The position numbers were made by a program, and so were the translations under genes. From Bradyrhizobium roseum (GTDB lineage: Bacteria; Pseudomonadota; Alphaproteobacteria; Rhizobiales; Xanthobacteraceae), in contig NZ_CP129212.1 in NCBI RefSeq assembly GCF_030413175.1, positions 5,122,450 through 5,186,449 on the forward strand: a stretch of 64,000 nucleotides of DNA. Direction: 5' to 3'. Of this stretch, positions 1 through 9,280 are shown piece after piece. A model generated the notes under the pieces. That model was not told the DNA's origin. It saw only the letters and a program-made list of their open reading frames with translations, and made no database searches. The number at the start of each line of letters is the position of its first letter. Position 1 is the first letter of the stretch.

Positions 1-863
1 CCGCCAATATCCAGGCGCTGCTGCATCCCGACGACGTGCAGGTATTGCACGAGGCGTGGGCAAATTTCGCGCGCGGCGCGAAATCATATGAAACGGAATT
101 CCGCATTATCCGTCCGAACGGCGAGGTGCGATGGTGCGCGGCAACGGCGGCGGCGAGCACCGACACGGGCGGCCGCGTCATTCGTGTTTCCGGCGTCACC
201 GTCGACATCACCGAGCGCAAGCAGGCCGAGGAGCGGCAGAACCTGCTGGCGCGTGAGGTCGACCACCGCGCCAAGAATGCGCTGGCGCTGGCGCAATCGA
301 TCGTCCGGCTGACGCGCGGCGAGAACGTGAAAACCTATGTCCGCTCGGTCGAAGGACGGATCAACGCGCTCGCACGGGTGCACACCGTGCTTTCGCTCTC
401 GAGCTGGCAAGGCGCCAAAATCAGAAAACTGATCGACGAGGAACTGGCGCCCTATTTGACCGGCGAGCAGATCAACCTGTCTGGTCCGGAGATGCAACTC
501 GAACCGACGACGGCCCAGACGGTGGCGCTCGCGCTGCACGAACTCGTCACCAATTCGGCGAAGTACGGCGCCCTCTCGGCGCTGGCGGGCCGGCTGTCGG
601 TGAGCTGGGAAGACGATGCCGGCCAGCTCAGGATCATCTGGGTGGAGACCGGCGGACCCGCGGTAGAGAAGCCGGTGGCGCGCGGCTTCGGGACCAGAAG
701 CGTGATTGCCAGCATCGAATCGCAGCTCGGCGGGCAGGCTGAATTCGACTGGCGCCCGGAAGGCCTGGTTTGCCGCTTGACGGTCCCGCCGCCGCAGCGT
801 CCGTTTGCCGCCGAACCGGTTTCCGCCGCTGACAGCCATGGCCTGCGATGCGCCGAACGGTAA
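1..863 (+). CDS. PAS-HWE family sensor histidine kinase (5' end outside window)
   Basis: Cytoplasmic sensor kinase; the reading frame is open from base 3, so the true start lies upstream. The 286 visible residues begin inside a PAS fold (HPDD, then FRIIRPNGEVRW and VTVDITERK), followed by a dimerisation/phosphoacceptor segment with DHRAKNALALAQS holding the likely phospho-His. An ATPase part follows, with HELVTNSAKYGAL as N box and the WVETGGP stretch that marks the HWE family. HWE kinases are common in rhizobia and often feed light, redox or general-stress signalling; the input here cannot be read. The convergent lone receiver just downstream may be a partner, which is inference. The family call is secure. 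Confidence 0.9.
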   Translation, partial: ANIQALLHPDDVQVLHEAWANFARGAKSYETEFRIIRPNGEVRWCAATAAASTDTGGRVIRVSGVTVDITERKQAEERQNLLAREVDHRAKNALALAQSIVRLTRGENVKTYVRSVEGRINALARVHTVLSLSSWQGAKIRKLIDEELAPYLTGEQINLSGPEMQLEPTTAQTVALALHELVTNSAKYGALSALAGRLSVSWEDDAGQLRIIWVETGGPAVEKPVARGFGTRSVIASIESQLGGQAEFDWRPEGLVCRLTVPPPQRPFAAEPVSAADSHGLRCAER

Positions 864-905
864 CCTGACGCCTGATTGGCGCTGTGAACGCGGACTGACC
901 CCGCT

Positions 906-1304
906 CTATCCCGCGGCCGCTGCGGCGGTGTTGGCCGGCCGTCGGTGCGGTTCCAATGCCGCTTCGATCGCGCGCATCAGATCTGCCGGACGAAATGGCT
1001 TCTGAAGGCAGACGACATCAGAGAGTTCGGGCGTATCGGGCAGGAAGTCCAGCACGGTCATTCCTGAAATCGCAATGACCGGCAGGCCGGGCGATTGGGC
1101 GCGCAGCGCTGCAATCAGATCCGAGCCGTTGCTGTCCTGCAGGAGGATGTCGACGATCGCCAGGTCGAAGCCCGCCGGCTCGAACAGCTTCAAGGCAGCG
1201 CTGGCGCTTTCCGCCTCGATGATTTCGTAGCGGTGCATGCGCAGCACGATAGCAATGATCGTGCGGACCTCGGGTTGATCGTCAACAACAAGCACGCGGG
1301 GCAT
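906..1304 (-). CDS. Single-domain response regulator (CheY-like receiver)
   Basis: A stand-alone 132-residue receiver with no output domain. VVDDQ carries the acidic pocket, IVDILL the phosphoacceptor Asp, AISG the conserved Thr/Ser position (here Ser), and LQKPF the conserved Lys. It should relay or sink phosphate by protein contact instead of binding DNA. It is convergent with the partial HWE kinase, and a large hybrid kinase lies 0.4 kb away on the other strand, so either could be its cognate kinase. The C-terminus ends in an alanine-rich tail with no recognised motif. Confidence 0.9.
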   Translation of the reverse strand: MPRVLVVDDQPEVRTIIAIVLRMHRYEIIEAESASAALKLFEPAGFDLAIVDILLQDSNGSDLIAALRAQSPGLPVIAISGMTVLDFLPDTPELSDVVCLQKPFRPADLMRAIEAALEPHRRPANTAAAAAG

Positions 1305-1722
1305 TGAGCCCTCCCGGATCGGTGGCGCAACAGCCTGGGTAGTCGAAGGGATTTCGGCCGTCGCACGTACCAGTATTGGCCCGGACGGTAAAGAGTCGGT
1401 TACGCGATCATGTGTCGCGCGCTAGGCGTCGACAGGTAAGATGGAACCTCAAGTTGATTCTGGCCGGGGCGCGCAGGGCATGATCCGGAAAAGCGGGAAT
1501 CGGTTCTCCAAAAAGATCATGTTCAAACAAAGAGATGGGTTCATGATACGATTTCGGGAAATCTCATCATGACCTATCATAGTTATCTCGGCATTTGATT
1601 CCTTCAAATCCATGCACCGGCTGGAAATCGGGCTGCGCCGGTACGCTATTCCCGGGCGTTTGAAGCTATTGCCACTCTAGAACTGCAACAGCGTGTTCGC
1701 TGCCAGTTGGCCGGAGGCGACA
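1305..1722. other. Non-coding gap with palindromic repeats
   Basis: This 418-base stretch separates the lone receiver from the hybrid kinase, which are divergently transcribed. I see no credible gene. It holds a bradyrhizobial-type palindromic repeat (described separately) and presumably the promoters of both neighbours, but no clear -35/-10 pair could be picked out. Confidence 0.6.
1479..1572. repeat. Two adjacent imperfect palindromes, bradyrhizobial intergenic type
   Basis: The first palindrome has arms CATGATC (1479-1485) and GATCATG (1515-1521) around a GGAAAAGCGGGAATCGG-like core. That core resembles a repeat I recognise from many Bradyrhizobium and Rhodopseudomonas intergenic regions. 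The second has arms TCATGAT (1541-1547) and ATCATGA (1566-1572). Function unknown; such elements usually mark non-coding DNA. Confidence 0.6.
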
Positions 1723-4497
1723 ATGGATGATGAGCGCAACATCTTCGTTTCGACCATGCCGGCGACCGCCCGCGATGGCAGACCCGCGCTCTTCGTCGTT
1801 GGTATCTCCGCAGTACTCTTCGCCTGCGCCGTACCGTTTGCCGGCGTGCCGCTGACCCCAATCCCGGCATTCGTTGCGAGCTACCAGTCGGCGCTTGCCA
1901 TCAACGACGTGATCACCGCCGTCATGTTGTTTTCGCAGTTCGCAATCAGCCGCTCGCGGGCGCTGCTGTTGCTGGCGAGCGGATATCTGTTCACGGCCAT
2001 GGCGGCGGTCGTCCACGCCCTCACGTTCCCCGGTCTGTTCGCGCCCGGCGGTCTGCTAGGCGCGGGGTCGCAGACCACCGTCTGGCTCTACATGGTCTGG
2101 CACGGCGGATTTCCGTTTCTCGTCATCGGCTACGCGCTTCTGAAAGCGAAAGACGACAGGCAGATGATGCTGGTGTCGACCGGCGCGGCGGTCGCCAAAT
2201 GCATCGTTGCGGTCGGTGTTGCGATGGCAGCGGTCGTCTGGCTGGTCACCGCCCACCATGACCGGCTGCCGATCCTTTTGAGCGGCGGCCACTATACGCC
2301 CATCATGCTGGGCGTGGTCTCGACCGTGTGGTGCCTTAGCCTGGCGGCGTTAGCGATATTGTGGCTTCGCCAGCCGCACTCCGTGCTCGACGTCTGGCTG
2401 ATGGTGGTGATGTGCGTCTGGCTGTTCGACATCGCCCTGTCGGCGATCCTGAACGTCGCGCGCTTCGACCTCGGCTTCTATCTCGGCCGCATCTACGGCC
2501 TTTGCGCTGCGAGCCTGGTACTCGCCATTTTGCTGATCGACAATGTCGGCGTCCAAGCCAAGCTGGCCCGCCTGCTCGGAAACGTTCGCCGCGAAGCCGC
2601 GTCCGAGCGAAGCCTCCGCAGCGAACGTGAAAGCCTGTTCAGCTCGGTCGTGGAATCGTCCAACGACGCCATCATCACCAAATTGCTCGATGGTACCATT
2701 ACCGGTTGGAACGGTGCCGCCGAACGCCTGTACGGCTACACGGCGGCCGAAGCGATCGGGAGGAACACCAACATCATCGTCCCGCCTGAACGGCGCGACG
2801 AATTGCGCGACATCATCGAGCGGGTCAGCGCCGGCGAACCGATCGAACACCAGGAAACTTCGCGGATGCGCAAGGACGGCAGCATCGTCGACGTTTCGCT
2901 GAGCATCTCTCCGATCCGTTCGGCCTCCGGGCGGATCGTCGGCATCTCCAAATCCGCGCGCGACATCACCGAAAGCAAGCGGACGCAGCGGGCACTCAGC
3001 CAGGAAATCGAGGAACGCCGGCGCATCTTCGATTCTTCGAACGATCTCATTCTGGTGACCGACAGCAAGGGCAACTTCATCCAGGTCAGCCCGAGCGTTA
3101 CGGCGATCCTCGGCTATCAGCCGTCCGACCTGCTCGGACATAGCGCGGTCGAATTCATCCACCCCGACGATATCGAGCACACCCGCAGGGAAATGAGGGC
3201 GGCGCGACTAGGACAGCGCAAGCGCAGTTTTGAAACGCGCTATATCAACAAGGAAGGCAGAACGGTCGCGCTGAACTGGACCGGAACGTGGTCGGAGCCG
3301 GTCCGTCGCCACTTCTTCATCGGCCGGGATCTGACCGAGAAGCAGACCGCAGATGCCCAGTTGCGGCATGCCCAGAAGATGGACGCAATCGGCCAGCTCA
3401 CCGGCGGCGTCGCGCACGATTTCAACAACATCCTGACCGTGATCACCGGCACCATCGGCATTCTTGAAGAAGCCGTCGCCGACAACCCCGACTACGTTAC
3501 GATCGCCAGGCTGATCGACGAAGCCGCCGAACGCGGCGCCAACCTGACCAAGCATCTGCTGGCGTTTGCCCGCAAGCAGCCCTTGCAGCCCGTCGAACTC
3601 GACGTCAATGCGCTGGTGCTGGAGTCGGCAAAGCTCTTGCGTCCCACCCTCGGGGAGCACATCGAGATCACCCCGCTCCTGGCCGAGAATACATGGACGG
3701 CGCTGGCCGACCCCAACCAGCTCACCACCGCCGTTCTCAACCTGGCGATCAACGCGCGCGACGCCATGCCCGATGGCGGAAAGCTTGCAATTGAAACCGC
3801 CAACGTCGTTCTGGATGAAAACTATGCCGGCAGGCACAGCGAGGTCGCGCCCGGCAGTTACGTCATGATCGCCGTCAGCGACACCGGCACCGGAATTCCG
3901 CCCGCGCTGGTGGAGCGAGTATTCGAACCCTTTTTCACGACCAAGGAAGTCGGCCGCGGCACCGGCCTCGGACTGAGCATGGTGTTCGGCTTCGTCAAGC
4001 AGTCGGGGGGGCACGTCAAGATCTACAGCGAGCAAGACCATGGCACGTCGGTCAAGATCTACCTGCCGCGGGCGATCGGCCTGCAGCAGACCGCCGCGGA
4101 AGCGGCGGCTTCGGCGAACGTCGTGGGTGGCACCGAAACCATCCTCGTCGTCGAGGACGATGCGATGGTAAGGCGTTACGTCATGACCCAGGTCCAGAGC
4201 CTGGGCTACGCCACGTTTGAAGCGTCCAACGCTTTCGATGCCTTGCGCATCATCGACGATGTCCCCGCCATCGACCTGCTCTTCACCGACGTGATCATGC
4301 CCGGGGCCATGAACGGCCGCAAACTCGTCGACGAAGCGCTGAAGCGGCGGCCCGGCCTCAAGACGCTCTATACGTCCGGATATACGGAAAACGCCATCGT
4401 CCATCATGGCCGGCTGGATTCAGGCGTGCTGCTGCTGGCGAAACCCTACCGCAAATCCGAACTCGCCAGGATGATCCGGCTGGCGCTTGCCAGTTGA
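1723..4497 (+). CDS. Membrane-bound hybrid sensor histidine kinase (MASE-PAS-PAS-HisKA-HATPase-REC)
   Basis: A 924-residue hybrid kinase. I chose the ATG at 1723 because GGAGG sits 5 bases upstream; an in-frame ATG 30 bases earlier lacks this. Residues ~20-280 are hydrophobic with about eight membrane segments, resembling a MASE4-type sensor. Two PAS domains follow (~303-420, ~430-535). The HisKA box GGVAHDFNN has its phospho-His near 565, the ATPase domain (NLAINARDAM, DTGTGIP, GTGLGLS) spans ~656-782, and the C-terminal receiver has its Asp near 856 in LFTDVIMP. Phosphate probably moves from His to the internal receiver. No adjacent phosphotransferase or DNA-binding regulator is seen, so the output is unknown. 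Confidence 0.92.
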   Translation: MDDERNIFVSTMPATARDGRPALFVVGISAVLFACAVPFAGVPLTPIPAFVASYQSALAINDVITAVMLFSQFAISRSRALLLLASGYLFTAMAAVVHALTFPGLFAPGGLLGAGSQTTVWLYMVWHGGFPFLVIGYALLKAKDDRQMMLVSTGAAVAKCIVAVGVAMAAVVWLVTAHHDRLPILLSGGHYTPIMLGVVSTVWCLSLAALAILWLRQPHSVLDVWLMVVMCVWLFDIALSAILNVARFDLGFYLGRIYGLCAASLVLAILLIDNVGVQAKLARLLGNVRREAASERSLRSERESLFSSVVESSNDAIITKLLDGTITGWNGAAERLYGYTAAEAIGRNTNIIVPPERRDELRDIIERVSAGEPIEHQETSRMRKDGSIVDVSLSISPIRSASGRIVGISKSARDITESKRTQRALSQEIEERRRIFDSSNDLILVTDSKGNFIQVSPSVTAILGYQPSDLLGHSAVEFIHPDDIEHTRREMRAARLGQRKRSFETRYINKEGRTVALNWTGTWSEPVRRHFFIGRDLTEKQTADAQLRHAQKMDAIGQLTGGVAHDFNNILTVITGTIGILEEAVADNPDYVTIARLIDEAAERGANLTKHLLAFARKQPLQPVELDVNALVLESAKLLRPTLGEHIEITPLLAENTWTALADPNQLTTAVLNLAINARDAMPDGGKLAIETANVVLDENYAGRHSEVAPGSYVMIAVSDTGTGIPPALVERVFEPFFTTKEVGRGTGLGLSMVFGFVKQSGGHVKIYSEQDHGTSVKIYLPRAIGLQQTAAEAAASANVVGGTETILVVEDDAMVRRYVMTQVQSLGYATFEASNAFDALRIIDDVPAIDLLFTDVIMPGAMNGRKLVDEALKRRPGLKTLYTSGYTENAIVHHGRLDSGVLLLAKPYRKSELARMIRLALAS

Positions 4498-4561
4498 GCA
4501 ACCGGTGCGACTGATATATCCGTGGATCGGCCCGCCAAATGTGGCCTGACGGAACGGCGCG

Positions 4562-5557
4562 TTGAAGAATCTCATCACCGACATTTCCGGCGTCCGCGTC
4601 GGCCACGCCGACGACGCAACCCTCGCCTCCGGCGTGACCGCGGTCATTTTCGATTCTCCCGCCGTCGCCTCGATCGACGTGCGCGGCGGCGGGCCCGGCA
4701 CCCGCGAGGACGGCCTTCTCAAGCCCGAAAGCACCGTCCAGGAGATCGACGCCATCGCGCTATCCGGCGGCTCGGCGCTCGGGCTCGACGCCGCCGGCGG
4801 CATACAGGCCTGGCTGGCTGAACAGGGCCGCGGCTTGCGGATCCGCGAGGCCGTGATCCCGATCGTTCCGGGCGCGATCTGCTTCGATCTGCTCAACGGC
4901 GGCGACAAGGCTTGGGGACGCTTCCCGCCCTATCGCGACCTCGCCTACGCCGCGGCGCGCGCGGCGCGCGACGATTTTGCATTGGGCAGCGTCGGCGCCG
5001 GCCTCGGCGCGACCACCGCCAATCTCAAGGGCGGGCTCGGTTCGGCATCGGCGCAGACCGATGGCGGGGTCACCGTCGGGGCGCTCGCCGTCGTCAACGC
5101 CGTCGGCAGCGTGACGGTCGGCGACGGACCGTGGTTCTGGGCGGCGCCGTTCGAACAGAACGACGAATTCGGCGGACGCGGACTGCCGCCTTCGTTCACG
5201 CCCGACATGCTGCGCGCACGGCTGAAGGGCGGTCCGCAAGCGACGCCTTCGGAAAACACCACGCTGGTCGTCGTGGTCACGGATGCCGTGCTGACGAAAT
5301 CGCAGGCCAAGCGGCTGGCGATGATCGCGCAAACCGGAATGGCCCGCGCCATCTACCCCGTCCATGCCCCGACGGATGGCGACGTGGTGTATGCCGCCGC
5401 GACCGGCAGGAAGCCGATCGATCCGCAGTTCGGCCTCACCGAACTCGGGATGGTGGCCGCCAACACGGTCGCGCGTGCGATCGCGCGCGGCGTCTACAGT
5501 GCGACCGCGCTACCCTTTCTGGGTGCGCTACCGGCGTGGAGCGATCGCTTCGGCTAG
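4562..5557 (+). CDS. P1/DmpA-family N-terminal-nucleophile aminopeptidase
   Basis: A 331-residue member of the DmpA/BapA (MEROPS S58-like) family, whose proteins self-cleave and then release N-terminal or beta-amino acids. Family signatures include ITDISGVRVGHA at the N-terminus, GGGPGTRE, ALSGGSALGLDAAGG and the glycine-rich GAGLGATTANLKGGLGSAS. The expected autocleavage site aligns with ENTTLVVVVTDA, implying a Thr nucleophile where DmpA has Ser; this alignment was done by eye. The start is TTG with only a weak GGAAC-like SD. It is convergent with the EF-hand gene. Substrate unknown. Confidence 0.85.
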   Translation: MKNLITDISGVRVGHADDATLASGVTAVIFDSPAVASIDVRGGGPGTREDGLLKPESTVQEIDAIALSGGSALGLDAAGGIQAWLAEQGRGLRIREAVIPIVPGAICFDLLNGGDKAWGRFPPYRDLAYAAARAARDDFALGSVGAGLGATTANLKGGLGSASAQTDGGVTVGALAVVNAVGSVTVGDGPWFWAAPFEQNDEFGGRGLPPSFTPDMLRARLKGGPQATPSENTTLVVVVTDAVLTKSQAKRLAMIAQTGMARAIYPVHAPTDGDVVYAAATGRKPIDPQFGLTELGMVAANTVARAIARGVYSATALPFLGALPAWSDRFG

Positions 5558-5592
5558 GTCGCATTCCGAAGAGATCTCGCCGGGTCTCGTGC

Positions 5593-6342
5593 TCAGACGC
5601 TGACCGAAAGCGATGCGGTGGCGGCTGATGAAATGGCTCGAGCCTGACGCTGAATCATCTGCTCGATGAAATTGTAGGACGATGTGGCTGAACTCGATGA
5701 GCTGCCGCTCGCGGGCGATGTCATCGTCACCTTGGAGCCGTCCGCATAGGTCAGCGACGTCGTTATCGAACCGTCGCTGTTGGTGACAGAAGTGGTGCCG
5801 GCGCCCTGCAAGGCCTGCGTGAACGGATCGGAGCCGGACTGATCGCCATTGCTCGCAGTATCGCGATCATGATGTCCCTTGCCGGGCCGCAGCGCCGACG
5901 CCAGTTCTTTCAAGGTGACCGAGCCGTCGCCGTCCTTGTCGAGCTTGCCGAACACGCTGTCGGCGTTTTGAAGGTTGGTGCCGCCGGCGCCGAGCGCCTC
6001 TTCGAATTCCGACTTGCTGATCTTGCCGTCGCCGTCGCCGTCGATCTGTCCGAACAGGTCCTTCAGGGCAGCCGAACGGCTCTTGGATGCCGTGGTCGCC
6101 GACCCCGACGCGGACTGGCTCTGGGCGTCGAGCAGCGCGCTCATGGTTTGCGGCGAGATCGAAGCACCGGTACCGCCCGAGCCGGCTCCGGAGCCGACCG
6201 AAGGCGCGCCGTTTTGAGATAACAGATCGAAAGCGGCAGCAGGATTCTGGTTGGCGCCTTTGGTCTGCGCAGACGATTTCGACGATGTCAGCGCCTTGAG
6301 GGCATCGATGGCCGATGACGCAGCACCCAGAGCAAAGAACAT
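5593..6342 (-). CDS. EF-hand calcium-binding protein
   Basis: A 249-residue protein with two canonical EF-hand loops near the middle: [15 protein letters not shown] and [13 protein letters not shown]. Both keep Asp at positions 1, 3 and 5 and an acidic residue at 12, so calcium binding is likely. The N-terminus is a weakly hydrophobic Ala/Ser stretch, not a clear signal peptide. The C-terminal third is Ser/Thr/Gly rich with a [12 protein letters not shown] segment. I start at MFFALG because GGAG precedes it; an in-frame ATG 24 bases upstream lacks an SD. Divergent from rpe with 258 bases between. The calcium-dependent role is unknown. Confidence 0.85.
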   Translation of the reverse strand: MFFALGAASSAIDALKALTSSKSSAQTKGANQNPAAAFDLLSQNGAPSVGSGAGSGGTGASISPQTMSALLDAQSQSASGSATTASKSRSAALKDLFGQIDGDGDGKISKSEFEEALGAGGTNLQNADSVFGKLDKDGDGSVTLKELASALRPGKGHHDRDTASNGDQSGSDPFTQALQGAGTTSVTNSDGSITTSLTYADGSKVTMTSPASGSSSSSATSSYNFIEQMIQRQARAISSAATASLSVSV

Positions 6343-6600
6343 GGCGGAACTCCAGCATGGCCGCATAAGACGACGGCCGACAGTTCGTTGGCATGGTCTT
6401 CAGCAAGCACCGTGCCATACCAAAAAACCCAGCAAATCCAGGCTTTCCTCTATCCGGATCGTTCGACGAACCCGGCAATAGCTGCCCGCCCCCGGCAGGT
6501 TTTTCCGCCCCGAAGGCCGCACCTGCGGGCGCATTGCCCCCGGCCCTCCTGCGTGTTACGCGAGGCCATTCCACCGCTTCAAGAACTTGGGAAAGCGCCC

Positions 6601-7302
6601 ATGTCCCAGCCATTCGCGTCGCGTCCCCTCGTCATCGCGCCGTCAATCCTGGCGGCGGATTTTGCCAAACTGGGTGAGGAAGTCCGCGCCGTCGACGCCG
6701 CCGGCGCCGACTGGATCCATCTCGACGTGATGGACGGGCATTTTGTGCCCAACATTTCCTACGGTCCCGATGTCATCAAGGCGATGCGCCCGCATACCAA
6801 GAAAATCTTTGACGCGCATTTGATGATCTCGCCCTGCGATCCCTATATCGAGGCATTCGCAAAAGCCGGCTGCGATCACATCACCGTCCATGCCGAGGCA
6901 GGCCCACATTTACATCGTTCGCTGCAGGCGATCCGCGCGCTCGGCAAGAAGGCCGGCGTCTCGCTCAACCCGGGCACGCCGGCGAGCGCGATCGAATACG
7001 TCATCGACCTGATCGATCTCGTGCTGGTCATGTCGGTCAATCCCGGCTTCGGTGGCCAGGCCTTCATCAAGTCCGCGCTCGGCAAAGTCAGCGACGTCAG
7101 GGCGATGGCGGCGGGACGCCCGATCGACATCGAGGTAGATGGCGGCGTGGGCCCCGACGTGGCCGGCCAGTTGGCGGCCGCCGGCGCCAATGCGCTGGTC
7201 GCAGGTTCAGCCGTGTTCAAGGGCGGCACCATGGAAGCCTACAAGGCCAACATTTCCGCGATCCGCAACGCGGCGGCGCTGGCGCGCGGCGAAGCGATCT
7301 GA
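6601..7302 (+). CDS. rpe: Ribulose-phosphate 3-epimerase
   Basis: Interconverts D-ribulose 5-phosphate and D-xylulose 5-phosphate in the pentose phosphate and Calvin cycles. The 233 residues form a single TIM barrel with the family signatures [32 protein letters not shown] (metal-binding His/Asp and catalytic Asp), [14 protein letters not shown] and the second catalytic Asp in IEVDGGV. The phosphate-binding GSAVF lies near the end. I start at MSQPFAS, preceded by GGGAAAG; the open frame extends 213 bases further upstream without support. No Calvin-cycle neighbours are seen, so this is probably the housekeeping copy. Confidence 0.97.
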   Translation: MSQPFASRPLVIAPSILAADFAKLGEEVRAVDAAGADWIHLDVMDGHFVPNISYGPDVIKAMRPHTKKIFDAHLMISPCDPYIEAFAKAGCDHITVHAEAGPHLHRSLQAIRALGKKAGVSLNPGTPASAIEYVIDLIDLVLVMSVNPGFGGQAFIKSALGKVSDVRAMAAGRPIDIEVDGGVGPDVAGQLAAAGANALVAGSAVFKGGTMEAYKANISAIRNAAALARGEAI

Positions 7303-7457
7303 CGCAGCTCCCGCGCGCGCTAGCGAGCGGGTAGCAAAGCCACACCAAAGGTGCCGCGAGCATTGGAACCGAAAGCTCCACGGTCCGGCCACAAAGCGTC
7401 ACGCATCTCGCCATAAAGGCAGATCAGCATTCCGCCTTCCATGGATGGGACGGAAAT

Positions 7458-7835
7458 ATGATCAAGGCCTACTGCATCGCCGCGTTGCTCCTGGTACTCG
7501 CGCCCTCCTCCGCGCTCGCGCAGCGCGCGGGCGACGCCGCGCTGGGCGCGGTAGCCGGCGCCGTCGTGCTGGGCCCGGTCGGGGCCGTCGCCGGCGCCTT
7601 CGTCGGCTATACGGCCGGTCCTTCGATTTCGCGGTCGTGGGGATTGGAAGGCTCGCGGTCGTCGCGTCGCCGGCAGGCTTCAAGGGACAGCGTGCGCGGC
7701 GCCAGGGCGGAAGCCGTGGGCGTACCACCCGGGTCCGCCGGTCAAGCCGAACGGAGCGGCCGCGTCACCAGTCATCCGGCGCCGAACCCGCCGCGTTCCG
7801 GCAGCAAGCTGCCACCCGTCCAGACCCTCGACTGA
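7458..7835 (+). CDS. Small exported protein with glycine-zipper-like segment
   Basis: A 125-residue protein of unknown function. Residues 1-21 form a signal peptide ending SALA/QRAG. A Gly/Ala hydrophobic segment follows (AALGAVAGAVVLGPVGAVAGAFVGYTAG) with GxxxG-type spacing, suggesting insertion or oligomerisation in a membrane. The C-terminal half is basic, Ser/Pro rich and probably disordered. GGACGG lies 8 bases before the ATG. It ends 22 bases from the convergent kinase-USP gene. Small glycine-zipper exported proteins of this build are common in rhizobia; I cannot assign a role. Confidence 0.7.
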   Translation: MIKAYCIAALLLVLAPSSALAQRAGDAALGAVAGAVVLGPVGAVAGAFVGYTAGPSISRSWGLEGSRSSRRRQASRDSVRGARAEAVGVPPGSAGQAERSGRVTSHPAPNPPRSGSKLPPVQTLD

Positions 7836-7857
7836 GCGCGCGCGCAGCCCGATCCGG

Positions 7858-9276
7858 CTAGCCACCTTCCTGCAGCGGCGCCGACGGCGGCGGTCGCACC
7901 ACGGTCACGGTGCAAGCGGCCTCGGCCGCGACCTTGGCCGACACGCTGCCGAGCAGCGCACGCAGCATCGAACTTTGCCGTGCGCCGATCACGATGTGGT
8001 CGACCTGATTGACCCGGGTGAATTCCAGGATCGCAGCAGCAGGATCGATGGCCTCCAGAACATGCACCGTGAGCCGGCTTTCATCCAGCTCCAACGGCTG
8101 CGCCCAGTGCCGCAGCGTCACCAGACGGTCGATATGCTTGTTGTTGCCCTGTTCGTCGAGCGTCCGGTCGATGGTGACGCGCCCGAGCTTGAGCACGTTC
8201 AGGCAGGCGAGCCGCGCCGACGGCAATGTCGACAGGAGCTGCGCGGCCGTCCGACGCAGGCATTCGTTGAGCGCTGCCGATCCCTCTTCGGTATCGATCG
8301 CAACCACCACGATCGGTCCCGAAGCCAGCTGCGCCGAGACCTCGGATTTCTCTCTCGGAACGGCCACGCCCTGGTTGAAGCGGCGGCGCCACACCGTCGA
8401 GAGCGGATCGCGCTGCAGCCGCTCCGAGCGCGCGGTAAGCTTGACCTGTTCGGGATGCGCCAGTTCGAAGGCCAGTTGGGACGCCGTCGGATGCCGCCAG
8501 ACCGGCTCGATCTCCAGGCAGCGCAGTACGATTTCCTGCAGCCAGGGCGGATAGTCGCCCCTCAGCTTGCGCGGCGGATAGGGATCACGCCAAAGCCGAC
8601 GCTTCATGCCGCGCAGCGTCTCGCTCTCGCCGAACGGCCGCTCGCCGGTGGTGAAGAAATACAGCAGCACGCCCAGCGAAAACAGGTCGCTGCGCGGATC
8701 GTCGCGGACGCCGAGCAGGCGCTCCGGCGCCATATAGGGCGCGGTGCCGTAAGGCAGACGGAATTCTTCCTGCAGCAAGTCCGGCAACTGGTTGTGGTGC
8801 GACAGGCCGAAATCGATCAGCACGCATTCGCCCGATGGGCGGAACATGATGCTGCTCGGCTTGATGTCGTGATGAATGACGTTCTGCCGGTGCAGGTCGG
8901 CCAGCGCGGTCGCGATCTGTCCGCCGATCACCCTCGCCTCTTCATAGGGGATCGGCAACTGGTCGATCCGGCTGTAGAGCGTCTTGCCGGGGATGCGCTC
9001 CATGACGACGTAGGGCTGCCGGTCGAAATCGCCGGTGCCGAAACAGCCGGGCACATGCGGGCCGGCCAGCCGCGGCAAGATCATCTGCTCCATTTCAAAG
9101 CTGACGATGGCCGCCGGATCCTCGCCCTCGGCCACCCGCGGCACCTTCATCAACAGCGGCACGTTGATGCCGGGATGGGTCACCGACCACAGCGTCGCCA
9201 TGCCGCCCTGGTGAACACATTCCCCGATGGCGAAACCGTCCAGTTCTGCGCCAGACTCGATCAAGGATTTCGCCAT
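7858..9276 (-). CDS. Serine/threonine protein kinase fused to a C-terminal universal stress protein domain
   Basis: A 472-residue cytosolic fusion with no membrane segment. Kinase part (~10-280): glycine loop GECVHQGGMA, ATP-anchoring Lys in LLMKVPR, alpha-C Glu in FEMEQ, catalytic loop HHDIKPSSI, DFGLS, and APYMAPE. The loop keeps catalytic Asp and Lys, but HRD is HHD and the metal-binding Asn is Ser. USP part (~330-465): VVVAIDTEEGS at its start and IGARQSSMLRALLGSVS at its end; the usual second glycine of the ATP motif is missing. It begins 4 bases after the phosphoesterase stop, with its SD (GGGAAATGAGA) inside that gene, so the two are probably co-translated. Likely a stress-signalling kinase; activity is unproven given the changed residues. 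Confidence 0.9.
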   Translation of the reverse strand: MAKSLIESGAELDGFAIGECVHQGGMATLWSVTHPGINVPLLMKVPRVAEGEDPAAIVSFEMEQMILPRLAGPHVPGCFGTGDFDRQPYVVMERIPGKTLYSRIDQLPIPYEEARVIGGQIATALADLHRQNVIHHDIKPSSIMFRPSGECVLIDFGLSHHNQLPDLLQEEFRLPYGTAPYMAPERLLGVRDDPRSDLFSLGVLLYFFTTGERPFGESETLRGMKRRLWRDPYPPRKLRGDYPPWLQEIVLRCLEIEPVWRHPTASQLAFELAHPEQVKLTARSERLQRDPLSTVWRRRFNQGVAVPREKSEVSAQLASGPIVVVAIDTEEGSAALNECLRRTAAQLLSTLPSARLACLNVLKLGRVTIDRTLDEQGNNKHIDRLVTLRHWAQPLELDESRLTVHVLEAIDPAAAILEFTRVNQVDHIVIGARQSSMLRALLGSVSAKVAAEAACTVTVVRPPPSAPLQEGG

Positions 9277-9280
9277 TCTC

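Noticed and set aside
3208..4407. 399-codon frame antisense to the hybrid kinase
   Set aside because: Same reason: GC-driven antisense frame over well-conserved HisKA, ATPase and receiver domains.
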